NCBI RefSeq assembly: GCF_008386505.1
Contig: NZ_VUNZ01000001.1
Span: 868,001-932,000 of the forward strand
DNA length: 64,000 nt
Direction of reading: 5' to 3'
From: Chryseobacterium sediminis
GTDB lineage: Bacteria; Bacteroidota; Bacteroidia; Flavobacteriales; Weeksellaceae
Shown: piece after piece, positions 26,873 through 35,532 of the stretch
Layout of the letters: every line of letters begins with the position of its first letter
Position numbering within the stretch: the first letter of the stretch is position 1
Made by a program: the position numbers and the translations under genes
The notes under the pieces: generated by a model
What the model saw: only the letters and a program-made list of their open reading frames with translations
Told to the model about the DNA's origin: nothing
The model's database searches: none

Positions 26873-28126
26873 CTATTTTAAATTGTTCAAAGCACTTTCC
26901 AGTTTTGGAAGCATTACTTTGATCTCATCTGTAGCCAATCCTCCTACAGAAGCACGGAACCAAGGTTCAGATTTGTCTTCTCCAAAGGCTGAGAATGGTA
27001 CTAAAGCCACTCCTGCTTCATTGATCAGGTAAAATACCAGGTCTGAAGAGTTTTCAATCACAGCCCCATCCGGCTTTGTTTTTCCGATATAGTTTAACTT
27101 AATCGTAAGATAAAGTGCTCCCATAGGTTCAATACTGTCAACAGCAAGTCCTTTTCCTTTTAAATCCTGAACTCCGTTGTGAAGAACTTTTAAGCTTTCT
27201 TCAAGTTTACCTTTAAAGTCTTCAACAAAAGTATCTACATTTTCTGAATTTTCATAGAATTTAGCAGTTGCTTCCTGCTCAGGTTTTGGTGCCCATGCTC
27301 CAACGTGAGTAAGAAGTGCTTTCATTTTGTCCAGAATATGAGCAGGTCCGAATCCCCATCCTACACGTACTCCTGTTGCTGCAAGGCATTTGGAAATACC
27401 GTCGATATAGATTGTATAATCTTTCATTTCAGGGAAAAGAGAAACCGGATCTACATGCTCAGCTCCAAAAGTAAGACAAGAATAGATCTGGTCATACATA
27501 AGGTATAACGGTTTTTCATTTTCTCCTCTTTTTTTGTTTTCAGCGATTACCAATTCACAGATTTCTGAAAGCTGTTCTCTTGTAAACATTGTTCCTGTAG
27601 GGTTCAATGGCGAACAAAGAGCCAGTAAAACAGCACCATCAAGGTGAGGTCTCAAATCATCAGCAGTAGGAAGGAAATTGGTTTCCGGTTTTGTTTTCAC
27701 TTCTACCGCATTGGCTGAAGTAAGGTAAGCATAGTGATTGTTATTCCAAGATGGTGTAGGATAAACTACTTTATCTCCTTCATCTACAATTGTTTTGTAT
27801 ACCGCATAGATCAAAGGTCTTGATCCTGCTGTGATCAAAATATCTTCTGGAGAATAGTCCAGATTCCATCTTTTTTTAAGGTCTTTGGAAACTTCTTTTC
27901 TTAAAGATAAAAGTCCGTTTGCAGGCGGATAATTCGTCAGATTATTCTGATATGCTTTCTGAATCTCTTCCTTCAGCAATGCCGGAATAGGATAGATATT
28001 AGAATTCAGATCACCAATAGTAAGATTGGCAATTTCTGCTCCCTTTGCTTTTAGATCATTTACTTCGTTACCAATTTTTACAATTTCAGAACCGATCAGG
28101 TTCGCTGCTAATTTTGAAACTTTCAC
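26873..28126 (-). CDS. Class I/II PLP-dependent aminotransferase
   Basis: A 417-residue fold-type I enzyme. NLTIGDLNSNIYPIP and NLTNYPPANGLLSLRKEV start the domain; ITAGSRPLIYAVY, ALCSPLNPTGTMFTREQL and YLMYDQIYSCLTF carry the Asn and Asp/Tyr ligands of PLP; the Schiff-base Lys is in YIDGISKCLAATGVRVGW; the carboxylate-binding Arg is in PWFRASVGGLA. It resembles aspartate aminotransferases, but substrate specificity is uncertain. It is the last gene of a three-gene operon after the phosphomutase and a lipoprotein. Confidence 0.92.
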   Translation of the reverse strand: MKVSKLAANLIGSEIVKIGNEVNDLKAKGAEIANLTIGDLNSNIYPIPALLKEEIQKAYQNNLTNYPPANGLLSLRKEVSKDLKKRWNLDYSPEDILITAGSRPLIYAVYKTIVDEGDKVVYPTPSWNNNHYAYLTSANAVEVKTKPETNFLPTADDLRPHLDGAVLLALCSPLNPTGTMFTREQLSEICELVIAENKKRGENEKPLYLMYDQIYSCLTFGAEHVDPVSLFPEMKDYTIYIDGISKCLAATGVRVGWGFGPAHILDKMKALLTHVGAWAPKPEQEATAKFYENSENVDTFVEDFKGKLEESLKVLHNGVQDLKGKGLAVDSIEPMGALYLTIKLNYIGKTKPDGAVIENSSDLVFYLINEAGVALVPFSAFGEDKSEPWFRASVGGLATDEIKVMLPKLESALNNLK

Positions 28127-28148
28127 TTTTTCTTATTTTAAATTTATA

Positions 28149-29060
28149 TTATCGTTCTCCATTGATCTTCTCATATATTTCATCTACCGGCATTTGTGAA
28201 TCAAAAAGCGCTATTGCTTCTTTTGCTTTTTTTGCCGTATTGGAATTCGGATATTTTTTGATAATCCTGTTGAATTCCGCTCTGTTTTCATCGTTTAGTT
28301 TTCCGGTTCCTTTGTCCATGTCTCTTTCAAAGGTTGGCGTATTATCCATTCCCAAAAGATAATCAGACAAATATATTTTATAGTCCTGTTTGACAGTCTT
28401 TATAAGATTACTCTTAGGATATTTGTTCATAAAGTTTTCCCAGAACATAAGCCTGTCTCCCAGCTGTTCCCAGGTAATTATTAATCCAGCATCAGCTGCA
28501 TAATTGGATTCACTTTCTTTATCAGTCTGTGAAATATAGACTTCATAATCAGGTGTTACTTTATTCTTAAACAAGGATGAATAATATCCCGGAACGGTCC
28601 AGATTTCAGTTATTCCTTCTCCTACTTCCCTGAACTCAAGACCTTCTTTTTTCAGTTCTGAAGCTAATTTTTTAACATTGTCCGGTAAGTTGTACTGATC
28701 CTTATCATAGTTATAATAATTCACATATTTATCTAAAATATCAGTATGCAAGTTCATCAGACATTCTGTATACTTTCCTCTTATTTTTAAATAATCTTCA
28801 TATACATTGTCATTCTGCTCCGGACTGTTTCCAGCCATTTCTTTTCCGATTTTTGTACGGTACCACTGAAGTGATGTGATATAATCCTCCGTTTTATGAG
28901 CTGGAGAACATGCTGTATCTATCGGTTTGTACTGATCTTCTTTGGTTTCTGTAGTAGCAATCGAATCATTTTCAAGTTTTGTCTCTGAAACTGCAGTTTC
29001 CTTTTTACAGGAAACTACAGCTGCAGAAAGTAGGCAAACTACTATTATTTTTTTGATCAT
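28149..29060 (-). CDS. Lipoprotein of unknown function
   Basis: A 303-residue lipoprotein with lipobox AVVSC (Cys 18) followed by a charged, Thr/Glu-rich linker. The mature region is mostly helical with aromatic residues and ends in tandem helices of the TPR or HAT sort (RAEFNRIIKKYPNSNTAKKA, and a similar FMNKYPKSNLIKTVKQ earlier). The two K-Y-P-x-S/N-S-N phrases suggest a repeat. No named family is recognised. It sits 18 bp after the phosphomutase and 22 bp before the aminotransferase. Confidence 0.78.
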   Translation of the reverse strand: MIKKIIVVCLLSAAVVSCKKETAVSETKLENDSIATTETKEDQYKPIDTACSPAHKTEDYITSLQWYRTKIGKEMAGNSPEQNDNVYEDYLKIRGKYTECLMNLHTDILDKYVNYYNYDKDQYNLPDNVKKLASELKKEGLEFREVGEGITEIWTVPGYYSSLFKNKVTPDYEVYISQTDKESESNYAADAGLIITWEQLGDRLMFWENFMNKYPKSNLIKTVKQDYKIYLSDYLLGMDNTPTFERDMDKGTGKLNDENRAEFNRIIKKYPNSNTAKKAKEAIALFDSQMPVDEIYEKINGER

Positions 29061-29078
29061 CTGCTGTTTTCGGGGAAA

Positions 29079-30794
29079 TTAATCCAGTTTCAAATCTGTT
29101 TTAACGGCTCCGATTTTAGCTTCCAATGATTTTAATTTATCTCTGAAATCCGCTTCTGAAGTAACAGAATCTTTTACAGAAACATAAAACTTAATTTTAG
29201 GTTCTGTTCCTGAAGGTCTTACGCAAACTTTTGTTCCATCCTGTGTGTAATAGATCAATACGTTAGACTTCGGAATATCGTTCATTACTTTTTTCTCGTT
29301 GGTAGAAATGGTAAGGCTTGTCTGTTCTTTGAAATCCTTTACTTCTTCCACTAATGATCCTGCCAGTTCTTTTGGAGGGTTTTCACGGAAGTTTTTCATC
29401 ATATTCTGAATTTCTTCAGCACCTTCTTTTCCTTTTCTTACAATGTTGATTAATCCTTCGTAATACATTCCAAGATCCTCATAAATCTCAATCATGTACT
29501 GATACATTGTTTTTCCGTTGGCTTTACACCATGCTGCAATTTCGCAGGCTAAAAGGATACTTCCGCAAGAGTCTTTATCACGGACGAAATCTCCGGTCAT
29601 AAATCCGAAACTTTCTTCACCTCCACACACAAATTTCTGTGTTCCTTCTGCTTCACGGATCATTTTTCCAATCCATTTGAATCCGGTAAGACCTACTTTA
29701 CATTCAACACCGAATTTCTGTGCAATATCAAAGAAGATGTCTGAAGTTACAATCGTAGAACCTATAAATTCTTTTCCTGTAATTCTTCCCTGCTTTCTCC
29801 ATTCATTAAGGATATAATAAGTAAGGATCGTATTGGTTTGATTTCCATTTAGCAGCTGCATTTCACCATCAAGGTTTCTTACCGCAATTCCCAATCTATC
29901 TCCATCCGGATCTGTCCCAATTACGATATCTGCATTGGTAATTCTTGCCAGATCCATTGCCATTTCCAGTGCCGCAGGTTCTTCCGGGTTTGGAGAGTCT
30001 ACTGTAGGAAAGTTTCCGCTTGGGATCATCTGCTCTCTCACAAGATCTATTTTTTTGAATCCTGCTTTTTCAAGAGCTTTAGGAACAGTGGTATATGTTG
30101 TTCCGTGGATAGAAGTGAAAACAATGTTTAAGTTTTCTTTTCCAACATTCTGATAGGTAGAGTTTTCAATACATGCATCAATATATACATCATCCTGCTC
30201 TTCTCCGATCCACTCGATCAGATCATCATTTCCGTTGAATTTAATTTCGTCAAATTTCACAGAATATACTTCATTGATAATGGCTTCATCATTAGGCGGA
30301 ACAATCTGCGCTCCGTCATTCCAGTATACTTTGTAGCCGTTGTATTCCGGTGGGTTGTGAGAAGCTGTCAGTACAATTCCTCCGTTACATTTTTTGTCAC
30401 GTACAGTGAAAGACAATTCCGGTGTAGGTCTGTGGTCTTTGAAAAGCAATACTTTAATTCCGTTTGCCGTTAAAACATCTGCTACCAGTTTTCCGAATTC
30501 TTTTGAGTTATTACGAACATCATAAGCAATGGCCACTTTAATTTCTTCACCTTTGAACTGTTGAAGCATATAGTTCGCCAATCCCTGAGTAGCCTGTCCT
30601 AATGTATATTTATTCAAGCGGTTGGTTCCTACTCCCATTATTCCACGCATTCCTCCTGTCCCGAATTCCAGTTCTCTGTAGAAAGAATCTTCCAGATCAG
30701 GGGAATTACTGTCGATCAAAGCCTGTACAGCATCTCTCGTTTCTTTATCGAAGGTATCACTTAACCAAAGTTTCGCTTTTTCTAATGTATTCAT
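29079..30794 (-). CDS. Phosphohexomutase (phosphoglucomutase/phosphomannomutase)
   Basis: A 571-residue enzyme of the alpha-D-phosphohexomutase superfamily, moving phosphate between C1 and C6 of hexoses. The phosphoserine loop is TASHNPPEYNGYKVY (Ser near residue 144), the metal loop GTDPDGDRLGI, the sugar loop CGGEESFGF, and the phosphate-binding loop VRPSGTEPKIKFY near the C-terminus. The N-terminal FGTGGMRGIMG is typical of PgcA/Pgm2-like enzymes. It heads the operon with a lipoprotein and an aminotransferase. It probably supplies glucose-1- or mannose-1-phosphate for glycans. Confidence 0.95.
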   Translation of the reverse strand: MNTLEKAKLWLSDTFDKETRDAVQALIDSNSPDLEDSFYRELEFGTGGMRGIMGVGTNRLNKYTLGQATQGLANYMLQQFKGEEIKVAIAYDVRNNSKEFGKLVADVLTANGIKVLLFKDHRPTPELSFTVRDKKCNGGIVLTASHNPPEYNGYKVYWNDGAQIVPPNDEAIINEVYSVKFDEIKFNGNDDLIEWIGEEQDDVYIDACIENSTYQNVGKENLNIVFTSIHGTTYTTVPKALEKAGFKKIDLVREQMIPSGNFPTVDSPNPEEPAALEMAMDLARITNADIVIGTDPDGDRLGIAVRNLDGEMQLLNGNQTNTILTYYILNEWRKQGRITGKEFIGSTIVTSDIFFDIAQKFGVECKVGLTGFKWIGKMIREAEGTQKFVCGGEESFGFMTGDFVRDKDSCGSILLACEIAAWCKANGKTMYQYMIEIYEDLGMYYEGLINIVRKGKEGAEEIQNMMKNFRENPPKELAGSLVEEVKDFKEQTSLTISTNEKKVMNDIPKSNVLIYYTQDGTKVCVRPSGTEPKIKFYVSVKDSVTSEADFRDKLKSLEAKIGAVKTDLKLD

Positions 30795-30857
30795 ATTTGT
30801 ATTGTTGTTCTTTTATAGTTTGTAAAGTTCCTAGTTTCTAGTTTAAATAATGCTGTT

Positions 30858-31559
30858 TTAATCCAGCTTTTTGTTTTCGACTTTTGTCGTTTTATCAATT
30901 TTAAACGCTCTGATTGGGTCGTTATAATAGACAAATTTTGCAGTGTTTTGAATATGTCCTTTTAAGGAATCTTTCACATTTACTTCTGCATAATTTCCGT
31001 TTTTAGAGTCGATGTTCAGGTTGGTGATTTTCCAATATGGAGCAATTAAACTTGCTGTATCTGAAATCTTTATAACAGCATCTTTGGATAATCCCAGAAA
31101 ATTGGCGCGGCTTCTGTTATGCATTTCCACCTCTGCTCTTCTGGTGTTTACAGATCCCATGAAACTTGCATTATTTTTCATATTAAGTCTGAAATTGTCT
31201 GTCTTTATTTCACTTGAAATATTCACTTCCACAGAATCGGAAACAGCTACTTTTTCCAGATTATATTTTGAATAAATCGTTACATTATAAAAATCTACTC
31301 CTTTTGTGCCCCTTTTTTCTTTAATGAAAAGTGTTTTATCTTTTACATCCACATCCAGATTACCAGCTACATTAGGATAGGTCTCAATTTCCACAAAATT
31401 CTTAGGCCCTCTGGCATAAAATACACGGAACTTCCCTTCCAGATCAAGGTTTACAAATTCCGAAACATCCACATCTTTCTTTTCAATATTTCCTTTCGGA
31501 GAAACTTTTCCACAGGAAACTACTGCCATCAGCATCAATGTGTATACAACTTTTTTCAT
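30858..31559 (-). CDS. DUF2807 (GIN domain) lipoprotein
   Basis: A 233-residue lipoprotein: MKKVVYTLMLMAVVSCG gives lipobox AVVSC. The mature part is a repetitive beta-helix as in DUF2807/GIN (head GIN) proteins: FVNLDLEGKFRVFYARGPKN, then strands such as LEKVAVSDSVEVNISSEIKT, AEVEMHNRSRANFLGLS, AVIKISDTASLIAPYW and YAEVNVKDSLKGHIQNTA at about 20-residue spacing. The family is abundant in Bacteroidota and its role is unknown. It is 63 bp upstream of the phosphomutase. Confidence 0.88.
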   Translation of the reverse strand: MKKVVYTLMLMAVVSCGKVSPKGNIEKKDVDVSEFVNLDLEGKFRVFYARGPKNFVEIETYPNVAGNLDVDVKDKTLFIKEKRGTKGVDFYNVTIYSKYNLEKVAVSDSVEVNISSEIKTDNFRLNMKNNASFMGSVNTRRAEVEMHNRSRANFLGLSKDAVIKISDTASLIAPYWKITNLNIDSKNGNYAEVNVKDSLKGHIQNTAKFVYYNDPIRAFKIDKTTKVENKKLD

Positions 31560-31756
31560 ATTTAATTTTAAATATTCTATATTATAACCGTAACGATCTT
31601 TACTGAAAATCTCTGAAAGGTTTTTTCATGTCTCTCACAGGACTTTCAATATTACTTTGAACAAAAATAGGATTAAAATTTCTAAAAATCTTTGTCTTTT
31701 GACAATAAAATACCTGATAATTTTCAATTTTCTGCTTTTCAGAAAAAGACTATTTC

Positions 31757-32134
31757 TTACTTTTCTTTTACTTTTTTATAAAACCAGGTTTTGGGACTTC
31801 CGGTCATTGAAAATAAAAGCAGGTAATCTTTACTTACATTGGAGATTTTCATTGTTGTTGTGTCTTCAGCATCAGAGTATTTCATCTTTAGCAGGTTGTT
31901 TTCCATTTGATAAGTTCCGCTATTCCCCATCGAACTGAAATTTTTATTCGGATAAAATGTAAGGATTCCGGTTCCGTATCTGGAATTGTTTGTTTTGGTT
32001 TTCAATGTGTCTGTCTGACGAATTTCACCATTATAGATATCTATAAATTCCCAGGAACCAGAAAGTTTGTTGGATGAACAGGAAGCTGTCAAAAGTAAAA
32101 GAGAATAAAAGAGAATGGGCGTAAGTTTAAACAT
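31757..32134 (-). CDS. Small lipocalin-like lipoprotein
   Basis: A 125-residue lipoprotein with lipobox LTASC (Cys 19). KLSGSWEFIDIYNGEI, LTFYPNKNFSSMGNSGTYQME and NLLKMKYSDAEDTTTMKI have the beta-strand pattern of Bacteroidota 'lipocalin-like' proteins, in which a GsW motif opens the barrel. Function is unknown. It lies downstream of the terminator that ends the glycosyltransferase transcript, so it should have its own promoter. Confidence 0.75.
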   Translation of the reverse strand: MFKLTPILFYSLLLLTASCSSNKLSGSWEFIDIYNGEIRQTDTLKTKTNNSRYGTGILTFYPNKNFSSMGNSGTYQMENNLLKMKYSDAEDTTTMKISNVSKDYLLLFSMTGSPKTWFYKKVKEK

Positions 32135-32161
32135 TTACATTAAAAGTTTTTATAAAATTAC

Positions 32162-32196
32162 AAAAAAAGCACCCTGTTTTTGCAGAGTGCTTTTTT
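32162..32196 (-). terminator. Terminator of the DUF4199-glycosyltransferase unit
   Basis: AAAAAAAGCACCCTG and CAGAGTGCTTTTTTT pair with one mismatch around a short T-rich loop. The A and T flanks give a T run on both strands. It lies 155 bp beyond the glycosyltransferase stop codon, with a dispersed repeat in between. Confidence 0.75.
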
Positions 32197-32225
32197 TATT
32201 TGAATTGAAGTAATTATTATCCGAT

Positions 32226-32280
32226 TAACCACCCCGTCAAAAATTCTTTGAATTTTCGCCACCCCTCCAGAGGATGGGAA
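32226..32280. repeat. Dispersed intergenic repeat, CCACCCC type
   Basis: The segment carries two similar phrases, CCACCCCGTC and GCCACCCCTCC, around an AAAATTCTTTGAATTTT palindrome, and it ends with a small CCTCCAGAGGATGGG hairpin. I recognise this arrangement from intergenic DNA of other flavobacteria. Only one copy is in the window. Confidence 0.5.
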
Positions 32281-32350
32281 TGGTCATATATTGATTGATA
32301 ATTTTCATTAACATATTAAAAATCAATAAATTTTATTCAGGTTTTAATCT

Positions 32351-33301
32351 TTATATCACTTCGTCAATATTATAATTCTTATGTTCGCGGTTTGTTCTGA
32401 TAATCATTTCTCCTAAGAATCCTGCTACAAACAGAAGACTTCCCAAAATCATCATTGTTAAAGCAATAAAGAACCAAGGATTATTGGTAATTAAATGTCC
32501 GTAAATTCCTCTCGCAACATCAATTAGTTTTGAAATTCCCAGCCAAAGTGCGGAAAGAAAACCAACAATAAACATTAAAGTTCCTACTGCTCCAAAGAAA
32601 TGCATTGGCCTTCCTCCGAAACGGCTTACAAACCAAAGAGTTATTAAATCCAGAAATCCTCTGACAAATCTTTCAGTACCAAATTTTGAAGTTCCGTAAG
32701 GTCTTGCCTGATGCTGTACTTCTTTTTCAGTAATTCTTCTGAAACCTGCATTAGCCGCTAATACCGGAATATAACGGTGCATATCTCCGTATACATCAAC
32801 AGATTTTACCACTTGTTTTTTATAAGCTTTCAGACCACAGTTGAAGTCATGAAGATAAACCCCTGAAACTTTTCTTGCTGCTGCATTGAATAATTTTGAC
32901 GGAATATTTTTCGTCATTACATTGTCAAAACGCTTCTTTTTCCAACCGGAAACGATATCGTAGTTATCATGGATCACCATATTGTACAGTTCCGGAATTT
33001 CTTCTGGGAAATCCTGAAGATCGGCATCCATGGTAATCACTACATCTCCGTTTGTTCTTTCAAAGGCTGCATGAAGGGCCTGTGATTTTCCATAATTTCT
33101 GGAAAATTTAATAGCGTGGATCTGAGGATACTGAACTTTCATATTCTCAATAATACTCCACGACAAATCCGTACTTCCATCGTCTACAAACCAGATCTCA
33201 TAAGATAAATTGCTGGTTGTGCATACTTTATCAATTCTTGAAAAAAGCTCTTCCAGAGAGTCTTCTTCGTTCAGTAACGGAATAACTATAGATAAATTCA
33301 T
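32351..33301 (-). CDS. Family 2 glycosyltransferase, membrane-anchored
   Basis: A 316-residue polyprenyl-phosphate sugar transferase of the DPM1/ArnC/GtrB type. The GT-A domain shows LSIVIPLLNEEDSLEEL, the nucleotide Asp pair VDDGSTD, KFSRNYGKSQA and the metal-binding DADLQDFPEEI; HDFNCGLKAYK and RFGTERFVRGFLDL follow. Two C-terminal membrane helices (FFGAVGTLMFIVGFLSALW and ALTMMILGSLLFVAGFLG) anchor it. It likely loads a sugar onto undecaprenyl phosphate for GT-C enzymes such as those at 3255-8320; that link is inference. It follows the DUF4199 gene after 16 bp. Confidence 0.92.
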   Translation of the reverse strand: MNLSIVIPLLNEEDSLEELFSRIDKVCTTSNLSYEIWFVDDGSTDLSWSIIENMKVQYPQIHAIKFSRNYGKSQALHAAFERTNGDVVITMDADLQDFPEEIPELYNMVIHDNYDIVSGWKKKRFDNVMTKNIPSKLFNAAARKVSGVYLHDFNCGLKAYKKQVVKSVDVYGDMHRYIPVLAANAGFRRITEKEVQHQARPYGTSKFGTERFVRGFLDLITLWFVSRFGGRPMHFFGAVGTLMFIVGFLSALWLGISKLIDVARGIYGHLITNNPWFFIALTMMILGSLLFVAGFLGEMIIRTNREHKNYNIDEVI

Positions 33302-33317
33302 TTAATTTTAATAAAAA

Positions 33318-33920
33318 TTAGGCTTGATTTGTTTCTTCGGGCTGATGTATTGTTCTTGTTCTGAAAAACGCTCCAAAAAACACCGACAAAACTACGTAAA
33401 ATATAAGAATTGCTGCAAAATATCCTGAAAAATGACTTGCGGTAAGCATATCTTTTCCTTTAACAGCCTCAGGAGTGAAGCTTTGTAATCTTTCTTTGTA
33501 CTTCTGATCCAGCTCATCAATATCTTTCTGATGCTTCAGAATTTTTCTTGCAGAGGTATATTCTGTATCCAATTCTGATTTTTGTCTCTGAACATATTGG
33601 TAGTTCAACAGCTTTTTTGCCGCTGGATCTACAAAGTTTAAAAAGGCATAGATACTGAAGATGGAAAGAATTCCTCCGACAAACATCGGAACGAATGCTC
33701 TTTTGAAAGCTTCTTTAAATTTTACTACTCTATGGTTATTCCAATAGGATTTTACAGACCAGAAAGCGGCCCCGGCATAGAGAAGAGGCAAAACAAAAGC
33801 ATTGGCTTTCAAAGAGATATCAAAGTAATTGATTCCTGAGAAAAAAGTGTACACTACAAAGAAAACGATCATTGTAGCGATAAAAAGTATAATTCCTAGT
33901 GTTGATGGACTTTTCGTCAT
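33318..33920 (-). CDS. DUF4199 membrane protein
   Basis: A 200-residue protein with four predicted helices: two near the N-terminus, one at about 78-95 and one at 168-188. A cytoplasmic helical segment (KKLLNYQYVQRQKSELDTEY and following) lies between helices 3 and 4. FKEAFKRAFVPMFVGGILS is the conserved DUF4199 block. In many flavobacteria a DUF4199 gene sits directly before a family 2 glycosyltransferase, as here, which suggests a joint role. Function is otherwise unknown. Confidence 0.85.
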   Translation of the reverse strand: MTKSPSTLGIILFIATMIVFFVVYTFFSGINYFDISLKANAFVLPLLYAGAAFWSVKSYWNNHRVVKFKEAFKRAFVPMFVGGILSIFSIYAFLNFVDPAAKKLLNYQYVQRQKSELDTEYTSARKILKHQKDIDELDQKYKERLQSFTPEAVKGKDMLTASHFSGYFAAILIFYVVLSVFFGAFFRTRTIHQPEETNQA

Positions 33921-34017
33921 ATTTAAATTTTTAGAAAAAAGTTGAAAAATTTTCCCTCTAAATGTCAGGCGTTTAGCTTTACCACTGCATTTTTTCGACT
34001 AATTTTCTTTAATAAAG

Positions 34018-34048
34018 TTTTGAAGTTTATAAAATATTCCTACCTTTG
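34018..34048 (+). promoter_or_regulatory. Promoter of the SRP RNA gene
   Basis: TTTTG at 34018-34022, an 18-bp spacer and TACCTTTG at 34041-34048 form a near-ideal Bacteroidota promoter. It ends four bases before the RNA's first paired nucleotide. Confidence 0.85.
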
Positions 34049-34052
34049 CAAC

Positions 34053-34145
34053 GGCAAGTCCTAAACAACCAGCTCCTGAGAATCCTCCAGGGTGGGAACG
34101 CAGCAAAGGTAATCGGTCGTAGCGGTGTGATTTAGGTAGCTTGCC
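34053..34145 (+). ncRNA. ffs: Signal recognition particle RNA (small bacterial type)
   Basis: About 93 nt. The ends GGCAAG (34053-34058) and CTTGCC (34140-34145) close the outer stem; AGTCCTAAA and TTTAGGT extend it. The interior holds the domain IV core: CCAGGGTGGGAACGCAGCAA, with the GGAA-type loop and GCAGCA asymmetric loop that bind Ffh. A run of nine T residues (34147-34155) terminates it. It lies between minus-strand genes, transcribed opposite to them. Confidence 0.93.
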
Positions 34146-34265
34146 ATTTTTTTTTGGTTTAAAGTGAGAAGAGAGGTAATTTGATAATTATCTTTTTTTG
34201 TTTTTAATACCTTACGCATCATTTTCATTTTTCTAATTTTTCAGATTACCTATTCCCGTTATTGA

Positions 34266-34952
34266 TTAAAATTCGAACGTCTCTCCCAATTTTGGTAAAA
34301 CAAGTTCTACATTTTTATCGGCAAAATGCTTTAATGCACTTTCATGATTGATCTCAATTGCCGGGAAAGTATCAAAGTGGCATCCGATTACTTTTGGAGT
34401 TTTTAATAGCTCTGCAGCAGCAAAAGAGGCTTTTCTAGGACACATTGTATAGTGACTCCCAATTGGAAGGATAGAAAGATCAATATTCCCGTATAATCTC
34501 GGGAATAGCTCCATATCCGCCATTACTCCTGTATCTCCTGCCAAATAGATATTCTTACCTTCAGGAAGTCTGAAGATATACCCTACAGGAACGCCACCAT
34601 AGCTTCCATCCGGGAAAGAACTTGTATGGTGAGCTGGTACCATGGAAATTTTAAGATCGTCGATTTTTGCCGATCCTCCTAAGTTCACATCGTCTTTATT
34701 TTTTGCCTGTTGGAAGTAACCGCATACTTCAGGAACTCCAATTACAGTAGCTTCCGGATAATGCTGTAAAACTTCTGCTACATCAGCAATATGATCACCA
34801 TGCGCGTGAGTCAACAAGATATAGTCGATTTTTTGAGCAGCAATATCAAAACCTGATTCTGCTTTTTTGTAGTTGTAAAAAGGGTCACTCAAAATTGTTT
34901 TATCCTTGTAAGTGAACAGGAAACAATTTTGCCCTAAGAATTGTATTTTCAT
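34266..34952 (-). CDS. Metallo-beta-lactamase-fold hydrolase (UPF0173 type)
   Basis: A 228-residue metal-dependent hydrolase. MKIQFLGQNCFLF begins the fold; LLTHAHGDHIAD is the HxHxDH motif; MVPAHHTSS, IYLAGDTGVMADM and VIGCHFDTFP give the later His/Asp/His ligands. The short length and the GSHYTMCPRKA segment match the UPF0173/YtkL family, whose substrate is unknown. It is the fourth minus-strand gene after menB, menA and an AHSA1-like gene, with a 116-bp gap before it. Confidence 0.92.
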   Translation of the reverse strand: MKIQFLGQNCFLFTYKDKTILSDPFYNYKKAESGFDIAAQKIDYILLTHAHGDHIADVAEVLQHYPEATVIGVPEVCGYFQQAKNKDDVNLGGSAKIDDLKISMVPAHHTSSFPDGSYGGVPVGYIFRLPEGKNIYLAGDTGVMADMELFPRLYGNIDLSILPIGSHYTMCPRKASFAAAELLKTPKVIGCHFDTFPAIEINHESALKHFADKNVELVLPKLGETFEF

Positions 34953-34979
34953 TTTAAATTAAGTTTCAATTATTATTAA

Positions 34980-35060
34980 ACACAAATGACTCAAACAATT
35001 TCACAAATAGCACAAGAGATTAGTGACATTCGTGAAAGCATTCGTGCCATTCGTGTTTTT
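34980..35060. repeat. Short degenerate repeats, CACAAAT / ATTCGTG type
   Basis: The gap carries ACACAAATGACTC, TTCACAAATAGCAC, ACATTCGTGAAAG, CATTCGTGCCATTCGTG: alternating copies of a 7-bp unit that reads CACGAAT on the other strand. It resembles intergenic sequence seen in other flavobacterial genomes. Confidence 0.5.
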
Positions 35061-35068
35061 TAAATTTA

Positions 35069-35515
35069 TTATTTCGATGGGAATTTATCTTCAATAAGTC
35101 TTAAATTAATTCCATGTTCCAGATATGCTTTACAGCCGTCTAAAACTGTCGTAAAACCTCCTGTATTATCATTAATTACTTTTAACAGATCTTCACCTGT
35201 CTGGCTGAATCCATAGCTTTTAATGATAACAAGAGTTCCTTTTTCCATGGTTTTGAATTCATAGTCTACATTCGTTGAAGGCTCTCCCCACTCTGTTCTG
35301 ATCAGTTGGTTCGGAATGATCTGATGTACATTTACTACGTTTTTCACGCCATACATTTCCCATTCCCAGGTAACTGTTTTACCTTCTTCTAATTTTCCGG
35401 TAGATTTTGTGAACCAGAAATTAGTAGTTATTTCAGGATTGATGAATGCTTCAAAAACATCTTCAACCGGTTTTCTGATGAGCATTTGAGCTTCAACATA
35501 GGCATTAGAACTCAT
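35069..35515 (-). CDS. SRPBCC (AHSA1/START-like) family protein
   Basis: A 148-residue protein with the Bet v1-like AHSA1 pattern: VEAQMLIRKPVEDVFEAFINPEITTNFWF at the N-terminus, the beta-strand VTWEWEMYGVKNVVNVHQIIPNQLIRTEW, and a long C-terminal helix (TGGFTTVLDGCKAYLEHGI). This fold binds hydrophobic ligands; the function is not known. It follows menA after 17 bp, so it is co-transcribed with the menaquinone genes. Confidence 0.9.
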   Translation of the reverse strand: MSSNAYVEAQMLIRKPVEDVFEAFINPEITTNFWFTKSTGKLEEGKTVTWEWEMYGVKNVVNVHQIIPNQLIRTEWGEPSTNVDYEFKTMEKGTLVIIKSYGFSQTGEDLLKVINDNTGGFTTVLDGCKAYLEHGINLRLIEDKFPSK

Positions 35516-35532
35516 AATATACTATTTTAGAT

